From NCBI RefSeq assembly GCF_008704855.1, contig NZ_CP023691.1, forward strand, positions 4,588,001 through 4,652,000: a DNA stretch of 64,000 nt, written 5' to 3'. The DNA comes from Streptomyces platensis. Its GTDB lineage: Bacteria; Actinomycetota; Actinomycetes; Streptomycetales; Streptomycetaceae. A program made the translations under genes and the position numbers. The notes under the pieces were generated by a model, which was not told the DNA's origin, did no database searches, and saw only the letters and a program-made list of their open reading frames with translations. Below are positions 6,712 through 15,179 of the stretch, piece by piece (position 1 is the first letter of the stretch; the number at the start of each line of letters is the position of its first letter).

Positions 6712-7322
6712 TTTCCCGGCGTCCCGTTGATGCGAAGCTCCTCGTTGACGTACGCAATCCGGTGCTCCTGGCGGCTGAGAGCCTCCTGGAGGCGCTCAGC
6801 CGGCGTGCGGAATAGTTCTGGCTGGTCCAGCCCGAAACTGGCCATCAAGCGTTGCATTGCCATGGCATGGCTCTCGATATGGCCGTCGCCGTGAATGTGG
6901 TCGATGGTGATCCCGTGTTTTTCGAGCGTTCGCGCGACGAGGATGCAGCGATGGCAGTCGAGTGGTTCTTGTTCAGTGCACATGACAGCGATCCGCTCGT
7001 TCTGTGCACCCTTCAGCAGGCGGTTGATGCCGCTGACGAAAGCCGGGGTCTGGGCGAGACGGCTGTACTGCACCTGCCCGTCGACGTAGCAAGCGGCGTC
7101 CTTCGTACGCGCTCCGAGTTCCTTGCCCAGGAAGGCGTACTTGATATCGACCTCGTGCAGACTGCGAGTCACTGCATCTCGGTTGAACTGGGGGGTGAAC
7201 CGACTGGCGGGCGTCGACCGCACATCGGCGACCGCCGTGATGTCGTGCTTGTGAAGTAGGCTGAGGAAATGTGAAACACTGTGCGTGGAGTGGCCGACGG
7301 TAAACACGGTATTCAGTGTCAT
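6708..7322 (-). CDS. DUF488-family protein (first paralog)
   Basis: This 204-aa protein is a clear DUF488 member: TVGHSTHS at residues 8-15, AVADVRSTP at 30-38, then VMCTEQEPLDCHRCILVARTL with Cys115, Glu117 and CHR at 123-125. A charged C-terminal extension (about residues 160-204, helical, E/R-rich) is absent from its shorter neighbour. It starts 14 bp after the dual-OB-type gene and overlaps the next DUF488 gene by four bases, so the three genes form one transcript. DUF488 proteins have been noted beside nucleic-acid-processing genes, but no biochemical role is settled. A nucleic-acid-linked stress or defence role is inferred from its OB-fold partner and its location next to an attachment site. 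Confidence 0.87.
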   Translation of the reverse strand: MTLNTVFTVGHSTHSVSHFLSLLHKHDITAVADVRSTPASRFTPQFNRDAVTRSLHEVDIKYAFLGKELGARTKDAACYVDGQVQYSRLAQTPAFVSGINRLLKGAQNERIAVMCTEQEPLDCHRCILVARTLEKHGITIDHIHGDGHIESHAMAMQRLMASFGLDQPELFRTPAERLQEALSRQEHRIAYVNEELRINGTPGK

Positions 7323-7336
7323 TGCTTGCTGCCTGC

Positions 7337-8017
7337 TTAAATCTTTGCTCGCTCTATGATGGCTGCCACTAATTTGTAAGCGTAACCTTCGTGCGGTTCG
7401 CCGAGACTCACCGTAAGGAAAGATTCGCTCAGTTTGTAGGACCCTTCCGGCTTGTTCACGTACGCCTTTTCATACTCGGGATCGGTCACTCGCAGTATGT
7501 ATGGGCATCCGGCATGGTGAAAATGTGCGTCCACGACCTTCCTCGTGGCGCCGAACCTGTCACCAGGCGTGTGCACCTGTAAAGTTACACAGTCAACGCG
7601 GATGAGCTTGAGCGAGTCCGGCAAAGTGTGTGCTTGCTCAATTAACACCCGGTTGTTGTTGCCGTGATATGTGCTGTGTCCGTTGGTCCATAAGGTTTTT
7701 GGATGCTGCTCCAGCGTGAGCAGGGTGTCCCACTCGGCCCTGCCGGTCTTCTGCCAGTAGTAATGGGGATCAAGGAGCCAGTTTTCGCTGTGGTAGCTGC
7801 GTGCCTGAGGGCGGAGGAGTGGCACGGCGATAATATCGAGGACTCGCGGGTCAGTGCTGTCTGCATATTGGCGCTCGTCTTCGGATACTTCACGGTTCGG
7901 GCGGGCGCTGACTGGGCGTATCCATTGCCCTGAACCCTCGTCAACCATTCCCGCCACGCATCGACCCTTAATCTTGCGCGAGTTTGCTAAGCACACGAGC
8001 GTCTTGACAGTTGCCAT
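7337..8017 (-). CDS. Dual-OB-domain-type protein, first gene of the DUF488 operon
   Basis: The 226-aa protein begins MATVKTLVCLANSRKIKGRC and contains GQWIRPVS, followed by two beta-rich halves (about residues 1-110 and 115-215). The N-terminus and overall layout match what I remember of the dual-OB family that is annotated next to DUF488 genes; this recall has not been checked by search. OB folds typically bind single-stranded nucleic acid or oligonucleotides. ATG 8017 has a GGGGGA ribosome site. A TTA codon is present at position 10 and another near the C-terminus, so translation would need bldA. Composition is clearly lower in G+C than in the flanking chromosome. No helicase, nuclease or transposase accompanies the three genes. 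Confidence 0.7.
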   Translation of the reverse strand: MATVKTLVCLANSRKIKGRCVAGMVDEGSGQWIRPVSARPNREVSEDERQYADSTDPRVLDIIAVPLLRPQARSYHSENWLLDPHYYWQKTGRAEWDTLLTLEQHPKTLWTNGHSTYHGNNNRVLIEQAHTLPDSLKLIRVDCVTLQVHTPGDRFGATRKVVDAHFHHAGCPYILRVTDPEYEKAYVNKPEGSYKLSESFLTVSLGEPHEGYAYKLVAAIIERAKI

Positions 8018-8686
8018 GTGTCCCCCAATGCTGATGTGCTGGCCCGTTCGTGACGATAACGCGGCGCACTAACACAGAGCGATGGTTGCCAGTGAAGTAA
8101 CCACCGCAATCAGCCAGGCTCGGGTCGAGAAGTCACGCCTGGAAGAAGAGCCTCGTCGAGCCGCCCGTGGCCCATAACCCTGGGCTGGCCCCTCTTTTTC
8201 GATCATGGCGGACTTCCATCTCGCAGGTCAGCCACAACTTTCTGGTCAGCCGCACCCCTGAGAAGCTTGTGCAACAGGCAGGCGCCTCCCGGTCAGTTGG
8301 GGGCGGTGGGCCAGTTCACGTGGGCCATCAACTCTGCCGGCCCACCACAGGGCCCGCATAACAATGGCTCAGATCTTGTCCCGCACTCGATGTTGGGGGG
8401 AGGGGGCTGAGGGGGGCTGCCGTCTCACCTCGGCCTTGCCGCCCACGTGGCGTCAAAAGAGCTGGTTTCGCTCGGTGTTCCGACCCGTAGGCGATTCGCC
8501 ATGACCGACGGTCGCGACCTGTTCCGGGGTGCCTACCTGGCACTATGTGGCCAGCCGGGTGCTGGGTGAGGCGGCAGCGCCAGGCGCGGCGCCGCGGAGC
8601 TTGGCTGAAATGCGATTGGCTGTGCCGATCACGCGCTGGGATGCTCGTTCCCGACCATGGTCAACAGGGGAACAGGAGTACCACCC
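8018..8686. other. Intergenic region, no gene seen
   Basis: About 670 bp without a convincing frame. The first 80 bp should contain the promoter of the minus-strand dual-OB/DUF488 operon. The last 60 bp lead into the I36-like gene, with its ribosome site at 8674-8678. Possible ORFs of 60-90 codons in between have no recognisable features. Confidence 0.6.
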
Positions 8687-9025
8687 ATGAGGACGAAGCT
8701 CATCGCGCTCGGTGGCGCCGCGCTTATCGCGACGCTGCCGCTCGCCACCGCCGAAACCGCATCCGCCTCGTCCGTGTGCCGGAAGGGCTCGGTCTGCACG
8801 TGGTCGAAGAATGACTTCGGCGGTACGAAGAGCACCAGCGGCTTGAACCCCTCGTCGGGCTGCTACCCGTGGAGCGGCAAGACCGTCTCCAATCAGAGCA
8901 AGAGGACGATCCGGGTGTACAGCGGCGTCTCGTGCTCCGGCAAGCGCGTCGACATCAAGAGCGGTCACTGGGGGCAGACCAAGCCGGGGGCGACGATCAA
9001 GTCCATCGCGGTCATCGGCCCGTGA
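8687..9025 (+). CDS. Secreted peptidase-inhibitor I36-like protein
   Basis: ATG 8687 has AGGAG 8 nt upstream and is preferred over an in-frame ATG at 8657 that has no ribosome site. The 112-aa product has a Sec signal peptide (MRTKLIALGGAALIATLPLA, cleavage after the ASA region near residue 25). The mature part is a small four-cysteine beta domain: SVCRKGSVCTWSKNDFGG, a Cys-containing loop, then TIRVYSGVSCSGKRVDI. Paired Cys, WS/YS aromatic positions and Gly spacing match the I36 (SMPI-like) family with its crystallin-like fold. Members inhibit metalloproteases or act as exported structural proteins; which applies here is unknown. Confidence 0.75.
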   Translation: MRTKLIALGGAALIATLPLATAETASASSVCRKGSVCTWSKNDFGGTKSTSGLNPSSGCYPWSGKTVSNQSKRTIRVYSGVSCSGKRVDIKSGHWGQTKPGATIKSIAVIGP

Positions 9026-9138
9026 TCTCCGGCTAGGAGCTACTGGCACCCGCAGAACCGAGACACGGTCCCGGCCCTCGCATCCCGGCCCGGGGCCGTG
9101 TAGGTGCGGGGGCCGACTGCTGCGCGGTTGGCGTCGAG

Positions 9139-9555
9139 TCAGCTCCGTACCGCGCCGGGGAGCTCCGTCGAGTCGGGGTGGAACTGCCACCCGGTGCCGA
9201 AGTGCCGGTTGTGGACTTCCCCGACGTACCAGGAGGCGGTCTGGAGGAAGTCGCCCCCTTCGTCCTAGTGGGCCTGCTCGACGGTGGCGTAGCGGCTGCG
9301 GATGAGGTCTTCGACGCGGGCGAGTGAGTCGAGGCTGAAGTCCCATGTGCCGGGGGTCTGTTCGGCCCAAGCGGGGAACTCGGAGTGCTGGATGGTCAGC
9401 CAGGCATTCAGGACCGAGTTGTCGGACCTGAGCCGGTCGAGCCGGCGCAATTCCTCGTACTCGTTGTCGGTGATGTCCACCGCTGCGACCGTATCGGTCG
9501 GTCGTGAGAGGGGAGTAACCGCGGTGCGCAGGTGGGGAGTTGATGCCTCCTTCAC
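9139..9555 (-). pseudogene. Small conserved-looking gene interrupted by an in-frame TAG
   Basis: A frame from about 9480 (GTG, VDITDNEYEELRRLDRLRS) or 9555 (GTG) runs to TAG at 9265-9267. Reading straight through that stop in the same frame gives a further 43 sensible codons (GGDFLQTASWYVGEVHNRHF and then GWQFHPDSTELPG) to TGA at 9139. The composition of both halves is the same and protein-like, so the TAG looks like a recent nonsense mutation, not the natural end. A short palindrome CGACCG-TAT-CGGTCG (9486-9500) lies just upstream of GTG 9480. Product unknown; the intact protein would be a cytoplasmic one of about 110-140 residues. Confidence 0.55.
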
Positions 9556-9764
9556 GGGAATTCGCTGATTTCGAGGGCTCGGTGCTGCGATGCAGCGGTT
9601 CGTTTGGCGGGGAAGCGGAATGGGGGGCTTCTCTGCCGAATGGCAGATGTGGTGGGGCCTGGGGCGGGTCGAGACTGCGGATGCGCCTCGGGGGAGCGGT
9701 CGACGTCGGCTTGCTGTGGTGGTCGAACCGGGCGCGTTTGCTGGCGAGGGGAAGCGAGCGGTCT

Positions 9765-11102
9765 ATGGGTGTCTTTCGGGGCGTGCCGGCTGCCAGGTGT
9801 GGGGTTCCTGGGGTGTCGCGGCTGGTGGCGATGGTGGTGGTGACGGTGCTGGCGTTGATGGGGGTGGTGGTGCCGGTCGGGGGTGGGGCCGGGGGTGAGG
9901 CGTACGCCGCTGGGGAGCGGGGGGCGCGGTGGACGCAGGGGTGGGGTGCTGCGGTGCAGCAGCCTGTTGAGGGGGATGTGGATGACGTTCCTAACTGGTC
10001 GAGGCGGGGGTTTCGTCATCAGTCGGTGCGGCAGGTCGTGCGGGTCGGGGTCGGCGGGGAACGGGCGCGGATCAGGCTGTCCAATCGGTACGGCAGGACG
10101 CCGCTGCGGGTGGACGGGGCGGTGATCGCGCGGTCCGGGGGAGGGGCGCAGGCGTGGCCCGGGACCGCGAAGAAGGTGACCTTCCGGGGCGCCCGTTCGA
10201 CGGTGATCCCGGCGGGCGGGGAGGCGGTCGGGGATGCGGTGACGCTGTCCACGTCCCCGTTGGAGAATCTGGTGGTCACGCTGTACTTCGCCGGTGCGAC
10301 CGGACCGGCGACCTTCCACCGAGTCGGGCTGGCGGCCTCCTACCGGGCTGACGGGAATCACCTCGACGATGTGTTGGCCCAGGCATTTCGTGAGTCCTCG
10401 CAGTCGTCTTACTTCCTCGACGGGGTTGATGTCTCCGGGCCGTTTCGGGCGCGGCGGAACACGGTGGTGGCGTTGGGGGATTCGGCTACCGATGGAGTGG
10501 GGGCCACAGCGGAGGCCAACGGCCGGTATACGGATGTCCTCGGCGAGCGGCTGGTCGCCGGGCGCCGGAACCTTGGTGTGGTCAATGCCGGTATTGCCGG
10601 GAGCATGCTGTTGACCAGCAGTTCCTGCTTCGGGGAGAAGGGCATCGCGCGGTTCCGGCGGGATGTTCTGGACCGGCCGGGGGTGCGAACGGTGATCGTT
10701 GAGTTGGGGGCCAATGACGTCGGGGCCAACTGGTCCACGGGCCCCTGCTTTCCGTCGTCGCACAAGCCGGTCTCGGCGCGCCAGATCACCGAGGGATACC
10801 GGGCGTTGATCCGTGCCGCGCACGGGCGGGGGATCAAGGTCATCGGGGCCACGCTGGTGCCGTTGAGCGGGTATCCGGGCTACCCGGGCCCTGCCGGCAA
10901 GGTTGAGCGGCTGCGTACGCAGGTCAACCAGTGGATACGGACCAGCGGGGCGTATGACGCGGTCGTCGACTTCGACAAGGCCCTGGCGGATCCGGCCCAT
11001 CCGGAGCGGCCACGGCCGGGCTACGTCTACGAGGACGGGCTGCACCCGAACGACGCCGGATACCAGGCCATTGCCAACGCCTTTGAGTTGTCGGTTCTTT
11101 GA
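9765..11102 (+). CDS. Secreted SGNH/GDSL-family hydrolase
   Basis: Starting at ATG 9765 the 445-aa product has a Sec signal (LVAMVVVTVLALMGVVVPVG, cleavage after AYAA). An N-terminal beta domain (about residues 55-215) precedes the SGNH catalytic domain. All blocks are readable: block I VVALGDSATDG with the nucleophile Ser, block II VVNAGIAGS, block III VIVELGANDVG, and block V EDGLHPNDAGY with the Asp-x-x-His pair. Two or three Cys suggest disulphides outside the cell. The family hydrolyses esters of lipids, polysaccharides or aryl compounds; the substrate here is unknown. The frame is open up to 9540, but the upstream part has no signal peptide and overlaps the broken gene, so the later start is preferred. 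Confidence 0.88.
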   Translation: MGVFRGVPAARCGVPGVSRLVAMVVVTVLALMGVVVPVGGGAGGEAYAAGERGARWTQGWGAAVQQPVEGDVDDVPNWSRRGFRHQSVRQVVRVGVGGERARIRLSNRYGRTPLRVDGAVIARSGGGAQAWPGTAKKVTFRGARSTVIPAGGEAVGDAVTLSTSPLENLVVTLYFAGATGPATFHRVGLAASYRADGNHLDDVLAQAFRESSQSSYFLDGVDVSGPFRARRNTVVALGDSATDGVGATAEANGRYTDVLGERLVAGRRNLGVVNAGIAGSMLLTSSSCFGEKGIARFRRDVLDRPGVRTVIVELGANDVGANWSTGPCFPSSHKPVSARQITEGYRALIRAAHGRGIKVIGATLVPLSGYPGYPGPAGKVERLRTQVNQWIRTSGAYDAVVDFDKALADPAHPERPRPGYVYEDGLHPNDAGYQAIANAFELSVL

Positions 11103-11483
11103 CGATCAGTGGTCGCGGCGGTCGCGGCGGTCACGGTGATTGCTGTGACCGCGGCGGCCACGGTGGTCGCGGCGAATGCGGTGGTCGTGGCGGTCGCTGG
11201 TACGGATCGCCGCCTGGCTGGATTGGTTTATGGCGCCACCTTTTAAGGTGCCACCTTTTATTGAGGCATTCTTTCTTCTTTTGTGGGGTGGGGTCGCCTG
11301 GAAGGCTGTCATGGGCGGGACTCGGCTGGAGGGAGAGAGGGGGATGGGAATCTGCCATGCAAGGGGTGTGCGGTGGCGGTAAAATTGCGCCGGTGAGGTG
11401 GGGAGTGGGGGAGGGAGTTGGGTGGTCGGGGGCTGCCGTGGGAAAACATGCGGGTGTCTGGAAACGCTTCTAGCGTGAGTGTC
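11103..11483. other. Intergenic region with repeats and overlapping hairpins
   Basis: The first 95 bp are imperfect repeats of GGTCGCGGC. Then 11233-11262 holds overlapping palindromes (CACCTTTTAAGGTG and AAGGTGCCACCTT), which could fold into alternative hairpins and end the hydrolase transcript. The last 100 bp are G-rich and presumably hold the LysM gene promoter; I see no clear -10 box and no riboswitch that I can name. Confidence 0.5.
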
Positions 11484-11960
11484 ATGGGTACTCAACAGAC
11501 AACACAGGACAAGTACTACGTCGTGGTTGCCGGTGACACGCTTTCCGGTATCGCTTCCCGTTTCCGTACCACTGTGAAGCAGCTTCAGATCTGGAACAAC
11601 ATTTCGGATCCGAACATCATCAAGGTGGGCCAGCGGCTCCTTGTCGCCAAGGCCACGGCGGGAGAGCCGCAGCCGGGCGATCCCAGCTTCGTTCCGTTCC
11701 CTGGCGGCGAATGGTTCAAGACCCTGCCGACCAGCCCGATCATCGAGATGATGGGGCTGCGCCTCGTGGAGGAAGGGTGTGGCGCCGCTTACGGGTTCAG
11801 CGGTCCCGGGCCGAAGTGGAATGACAAGCACCGTCAGGCCTATGCCTGCTTCCAGAGTGCGCTGGGATACTCGGGCTCGGATGCGGACGGGTGGCCGGGG
11901 CGCAAATCCTGGGACCAACTGCGTGTTCCGTTCCCGGAGGAGGGCTGTGACGCCCAATGA
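11484..11960 (+). CDS. LysM-domain protein with C-terminal peptidoglycan-binding-like region
   Basis: The 158-aa product starts at ATG 11484. Residues 10-60 are a LysM domain (YYVVVAGDTLSGIASRFRTT, then LQIWNNISDPNIIKVGQRLL), which binds the glycan strands of peptidoglycan. The C-terminal 75 residues (GPGPKWNDKHRQAYACFQSA, then GSDADGWPGRKSWDQL) resemble the glycan-binding tails found on actinobacterial lysins. There is no signal peptide, transmembrane segment or catalytic domain, so either it leaves the cell by another route or it is a phage-derived or cytoplasmic binding protein. No strong ribosome site precedes the ATG; GTG 11475 is an alternative start. Confidence 0.75.
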   Translation: MGTQQTTQDKYYVVVAGDTLSGIASRFRTTVKQLQIWNNISDPNIIKVGQRLLVAKATAGEPQPGDPSFVPFPGGEWFKTLPTSPIIEMMGLRLVEEGCGAAYGFSGPGPKWNDKHRQAYACFQSALGYSGSDADGWPGRKSWDQLRVPFPEEGCDAQ

Positions 11961-12256
11961 GGCGCGCCAATGAGGCACTTCGGTTTGCCGGTCTGCTGGA
12001 TTTCTTCTCTTCGTGGTCCCAGCCGGTATGCCGGTCAAGTTGGCTGGAATAGCGTGGAACCACTTGGAATCCCTGCCGTGTGGCTGCCGGGAAGAAGAAT
12101 GGCGGCTGCGGGGCGGGGATTGCTGTGAGATGGGGATTGTTGCGGGGAGTGTGGGTTGCTGTGGGATTGCCGTGCGAGGGGCCGGGGCGCGGTAAAGTGG
12201 TGGTGGAATCTGGAATTAGCTTCGCGGCATGATGCGGAAAGTGGGCAGGGGTAACG
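11961..12256. other. Intergenic region
   Basis: Nearly 300 bp without a credible gene. A GGTAAA-containing stretch at 12190-12196 resembles the one at 11380 in front of the LysM gene, but I cannot assign a function to either. Confidence 0.4.
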
Positions 12257-12787
12257 GTGGGTGCGCGGAGGGCGGGGGAAACGGACGGGTCCCGGCAGAG
12301 GGCTGTGGTGATTCGGCGGGCCGAGGGGCGGGATGCCGGGCGGCTCACTCGGCTGGTGCGGAGTTCTCGCGCGTACGAGGGCCGGTACTCCTCGATGGTC
12401 GAGGGGTATCGGGTGGGGCCGGACTACATCGCGGCGCATCGGGTGTTCGTTGCCGTGGAGGAGGCCGCCGGCGGTGCGGGCCCCGGTGAGCAGGAGCGGG
12501 TGTGGGGCTTCTACTCGCTCATGGTGGAGCCGGCCGAGCTGGATCTGATGTTTGTGGCGGACCAGGCGCAGGGGTACGGCATCGGGCGCCGGCTGGTCGC
12601 GCACATGCGGGACGAGGCGCGGCGGGTCGGCCTCGACCGCGTGCGCGTGGTGGCGCATCCGCCCGCCGAGGGTTTCTACCGGAGCGTGGGTGCCCGGCCG
12701 GTCGGTACGGTGCGGGCCAATCCACCCGCGGTGATGTGGGACCGGCCGGAGCTGGTCTTCCTGGTGGAGCCCGGCGAGGAGCGCTGA
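12257..12787 (+). CDS. GNAT-family N-acetyltransferase
   Basis: The 176-aa protein has the GNAT core: an N-terminal strand VVIRRAEGRDAGRLTRLVR, a beta region VWGFYSLMVEPAELDLMFVA, then the acetyl-CoA pyrophosphate loop QGYGIGRRLV (Q/R-x-x-G-x-G/A) at about residues 105-114 followed by the helix HMRDEARRVGL, and a final AEGFYRSVGARPVG motif. The enzyme would transfer an acetyl group from acetyl-CoA to an amine; the acceptor is unknown. GTG 12257 is the first possible start, but the conserved domain begins near residue 16, so a later start cannot be excluded. Confidence 0.85.
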   Translation: MGARRAGETDGSRQRAVVIRRAEGRDAGRLTRLVRSSRAYEGRYSSMVEGYRVGPDYIAAHRVFVAVEEAAGGAGPGEQERVWGFYSLMVEPAELDLMFVADQAQGYGIGRRLVAHMRDEARRVGLDRVRVVAHPPAEGFYRSVGARPVGTVRANPPAVMWDRPELVFLVEPGEER

Positions 12788-12957
12788 CCCTGTGGTCGCG
12801 GGGCAGGGCGCAGTGCGTTCGGGGCAGGGAGGCGGGCCTGGCTGTAGCTCGCGGGGGCGTGGGCCTGGGCGCGGGGCGCGCGGGGTGGGATGGCAGGCTG
12901 CGGGCTGGGCGGGGAAAATCGTTGGCGGGGTAGGTCTCTTGCGGTGATTGTGGCGGT

Positions 12958-13722
12958 ATGACGCGATCATTTGAGGACCTGGTGGCCGAGGCCGAGGCCG
13001 TATCGGTCGAGGGCTGGGATTTCTCGTGGCTGGCGGGGCGGGCCACGGAGGAGCGGCCCTCGTGGGGATATCAGCGGGCGATGAGTGAGCGGTTGGCGAG
13101 TGCGTCGGCCGCGCTGGATCTTCAGACGGGCGGCGGTGAGGTGCTCGCCGGGGCGGCGAAGTTGCCGCCGGTGATGGTGGCCACGGAGTCCTGGCCGCCG
13201 AATGTCGCCAAGGCCACCGCGCTGCTGCACCCGCTCGGTGCGGCGGTGGTGGCCGATGCGGATGAGCCGCCGCTGCCGTTCGCCGATGAGGCATTCGGCC
13301 TGGTGACGAGCCGCCATCCGGTGACGGTGTGGTGGGAGGAGATCGCCCGGGTGCTGCGGCCCGGGGGCACGTACTTTTCCCAACAGGTCGGTCCGGCCAG
13401 TGTGTTCGAGCTGGTGGAGTACTTCCTGGGGCCGCAGCCGGAGCACGTACGGCGCGGCCGCCATCCCGAGGACGCGCGCCGGGCGGCGGAGGCGGCGGGC
13501 CTTGAGGTGGTCGATCTGCGCGCGGAGTCGCTGCGGACCGAGTTCTTCGACATCGGGGCGGTCATCTACTTCCTGCGGAAGGTGGTGTGGATGGTGCCCG
13601 GCTTCAGGGTCGGCCAATACCGGGATCGGCTGCGGGAGTTGGATGAGCTGATCCGCGAGGAGGGGCCGTTCGTGGCACAGACGACCCGGTTTTTGATCGA
13701 GGCGCGGAAAGACACCCCCTAA
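12958..13722 (+). CDS. Class I SAM-dependent methyltransferase
   Basis: The 254-aa protein has a methyltransferase-type Rossmann layout: ALDLQTGGGEVLAGAAK is motif I with the glycine-rich SAM loop, followed by ATESWPPNVAKAT, DADEPPLPFADEAFGLVTSR as the motif leading to strand 4, and ARVLRPGGTYFSQQVGP as motif IV/V of the methyltransferase_11 family. The C-terminal part (RTEFFDIGAVIYFLRKVVWM) is a lid region. It resembles small-molecule methyltransferases with an unknown acceptor. ATG 12958 starts shortly after a weak ribosome site. It stands alone, between a GNAT and a convergent Prim-Pol gene. Confidence 0.85.
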   Translation: MTRSFEDLVAEAEAVSVEGWDFSWLAGRATEERPSWGYQRAMSERLASASAALDLQTGGGEVLAGAAKLPPVMVATESWPPNVAKATALLHPLGAAVVADADEPPLPFADEAFGLVTSRHPVTVWWEEIARVLRPGGTYFSQQVGPASVFELVEYFLGPQPEHVRRGRHPEDARRAAEAAGLEVVDLRAESLRTEFFDIGAVIYFLRKVVWMVPGFRVGQYRDRLRELDELIREEGPFVAQTTRFLIEARKDTP

Positions 13723-14021
13723 GGCTCGCCGGGCCGGCTGTCCGGTCGGGGGCTCTGGATGGCGTGTCCGGTAGGCCTGCTCGTCTGCCCGCCCCGTCTT
13801 GCCCGCCCCCTGCCTTTCCCGGCCGGGCTGCTTCTTCGGTCCGCCTACGGTCGGCTTCTGCGGCCTGCCTCTGCGTCCGGCTCTTCGGACTCTCCCCTCA
13901 GACTCTGCCCTCGGACTCTCCCTGCGGACTCTCCCCTCGGGCCGATGCCTCGGTTCGCCTCCTTGGGGCGCCTCCTCGGGCCCGCTCGTTCCGGGACGGG
14001 CCGTCGGCCGACAGGTGCCGC
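13723..14021. repeat. Convergent intergenic region with CGGACTCTCCC repeats
   Basis: Between convergent genes; 13886-13945 contains five degenerate copies of an 11-13 bp unit around GACTCTCCC/GACTCTGCC. They are tandem-repeat-like low-complexity DNA with no spacer regularity, so not a CRISPR. No gene is seen. Confidence 0.5.
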
Positions 14022-15179
14022 CTAACCGCGGCGGGTCGCCGAGGCGATCGTCGCTCGGGCCTCCTCTGCGGGCAGGCCGGTGTGGCAGGCGGCCTCGGTG
14101 AGCCTGGCGGCGAGTTCCTGGACGAGGCCGGATTCCTGGGCGCGGCAGGCGGCCCAGAAGAGGCGGGCATTGCGTTGGCCGCGCGGGGAGGCCCGGACGA
14201 AGCGTATGAGCGCCGCGGCGGGCTGGGGCGGGACGCCGTAGGGCGGCTCGCGGTGGGCGGGCGGGGGCGGGGCCGTGAGGAGGGTGAGCAGGGTGTTCGG
14301 CACGGGGGCGGGGCGGGGTGGTGTGTTCGTCGCGAGAACGTACCGGCCGTGGGTGGTGAGTGAGCCGGGGCCGACGAGATAGCCGCCCGCGCCGCGGACG
14401 TCGATGCCGGGGGCCAGTCGGCCGACCGAATTCGGTATGGGTGGGGACGGCGGGCCGGTGAACCAGAGGTGGCGGCCGCCGCTGGGGGTCAGGACCGTGA
14501 CGGTCGGCGGGAGCGGGAAGCCGTGCTCTTCGGCGAGGAACCGGAGGGCGGTCAGGCCGTCGGCGCCGTTCTTGGTGTCGAGGTCGATGCCGATGAGGTG
14601 GTGCGGGGGCCGTCCGCAGGCGATGCCGTAGCCGGTGGCCCAAGGCGCGGCGGCGAACATACGGCGGACGGTGAGCGGGTCGGTGCTCGCGTCGTGTACG
14701 CCGTGCCCGAGCCAGCCGCAGGCGCCGCGGCAGGTCGGGACCTCGGGGTGCCCGCGGTGCGGGGACCGGATGGCGGGGAGCTTGCTGCGGGTCAGCGGCA
14801 TGACGGGGTAGCCGGCCTCGGCGGCGAGCAGCGCCTGGGTGAGCGCGGCGGCGGGCGGGTCTGTGAGCGCGGTGGCGGATGCGTCCACGGGGGCGGCCGG
14901 GTCCATGGGCGCGGTGGGGGGCCGGTCCCCGGGCGCGGTGGTGGGCGCCTCCGTGGGTCGGGCGGGGCGCAGGTCGGCCCACGGGTCGGGCTGCCGGTGG
15001 GCCCTCGGGTCGGGCTTCTGCTCGGCCCGCGGATCCGGTTGCTTGCCGCCCGACGGGTCGGGTCTCGCGCCGCGCCATGGGTCAGGCGTCATGCCTCCCC
15101 GTGGTTTTGGCCGGCTGTCGGTCCATGGGTCGGGCGGGTGGTCGGTCGGTCTTCCGGCATGGCGGCGGTGCATGGCCAT
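14022..15179 (-). CDS. Bifunctional DNA primase/polymerase (Prim-Pol) domain protein
   Basis: The 385-aa frame has a Pro/Asp-rich N-terminal 110 residues (repeats of P-D-P-R/W) and then a Prim-Pol domain at about 115-330. Visible motifs are IGIDLDTKNGADG with the metal-binding D-x-D, TPSGGRHLWFTGP, and GIDVRGAGGYLVGPGS, the core of archaeo-eukaryotic primase-like enzymes such as those in plasmids and actinobacterial phages. The last 60 residues are helical. No helicase domain is fused. The real start may lie well downstream of 15179, since the low-complexity N-terminus is not part of the family. Stand-alone versions are frequent in Streptomyces chromosomes and their role is unsettled; repair or element replication are options. 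Confidence 0.85.
   Translation of the reverse strand: MAMHRRHAGRPTDHPPDPWTDSRPKPRGGMTPDPWRGARPDPSGGKQPDPRAEQKPDPRAHRQPDPWADLRPARPTEAPTTAPGDRPPTAPMDPAAPVDASATALTDPPAAALTQALLAAEAGYPVMPLTRSKLPAIRSPHRGHPEVPTCRGACGWLGHGVHDASTDPLTVRRMFAAAPWATGYGIACGRPPHHLIGIDLDTKNGADGLTALRFLAEEHGFPLPPTVTVLTPSGGRHLWFTGPPSPPIPNSVGRLAPGIDVRGAGGYLVGPGSLTTHGRYVLATNTPPRPAPVPNTLLTLLTAPPPPAHREPPYGVPPQPAAALIRFVRASPRGQRNARLFWAACRAQESGLVQELAARLTEAACHTGLPAEEARATIASATRRG

Noticed and set aside
11340..11480. ydaO-type (c-di-AMP) riboswitch before the LysM gene
   Set aside because: Cell-wall genes in Streptomyces can have one, but I cannot find the conserved core elements in this G-rich leader.
13886..13945. CRISPR-like short repeats
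   Set aside because: Units are 11-13 bp, degenerate and adjoining, without constant repeats, spacers or cas genes. They are low-complexity DNA.
12967..15078. Minus-strand 703-codon frame covering the methyltransferase and Prim-Pol region
   Set aside because: It is antisense to the methyltransferase and out of frame with the Prim-Pol gene, and has only Arg/Pro-rich sequence.
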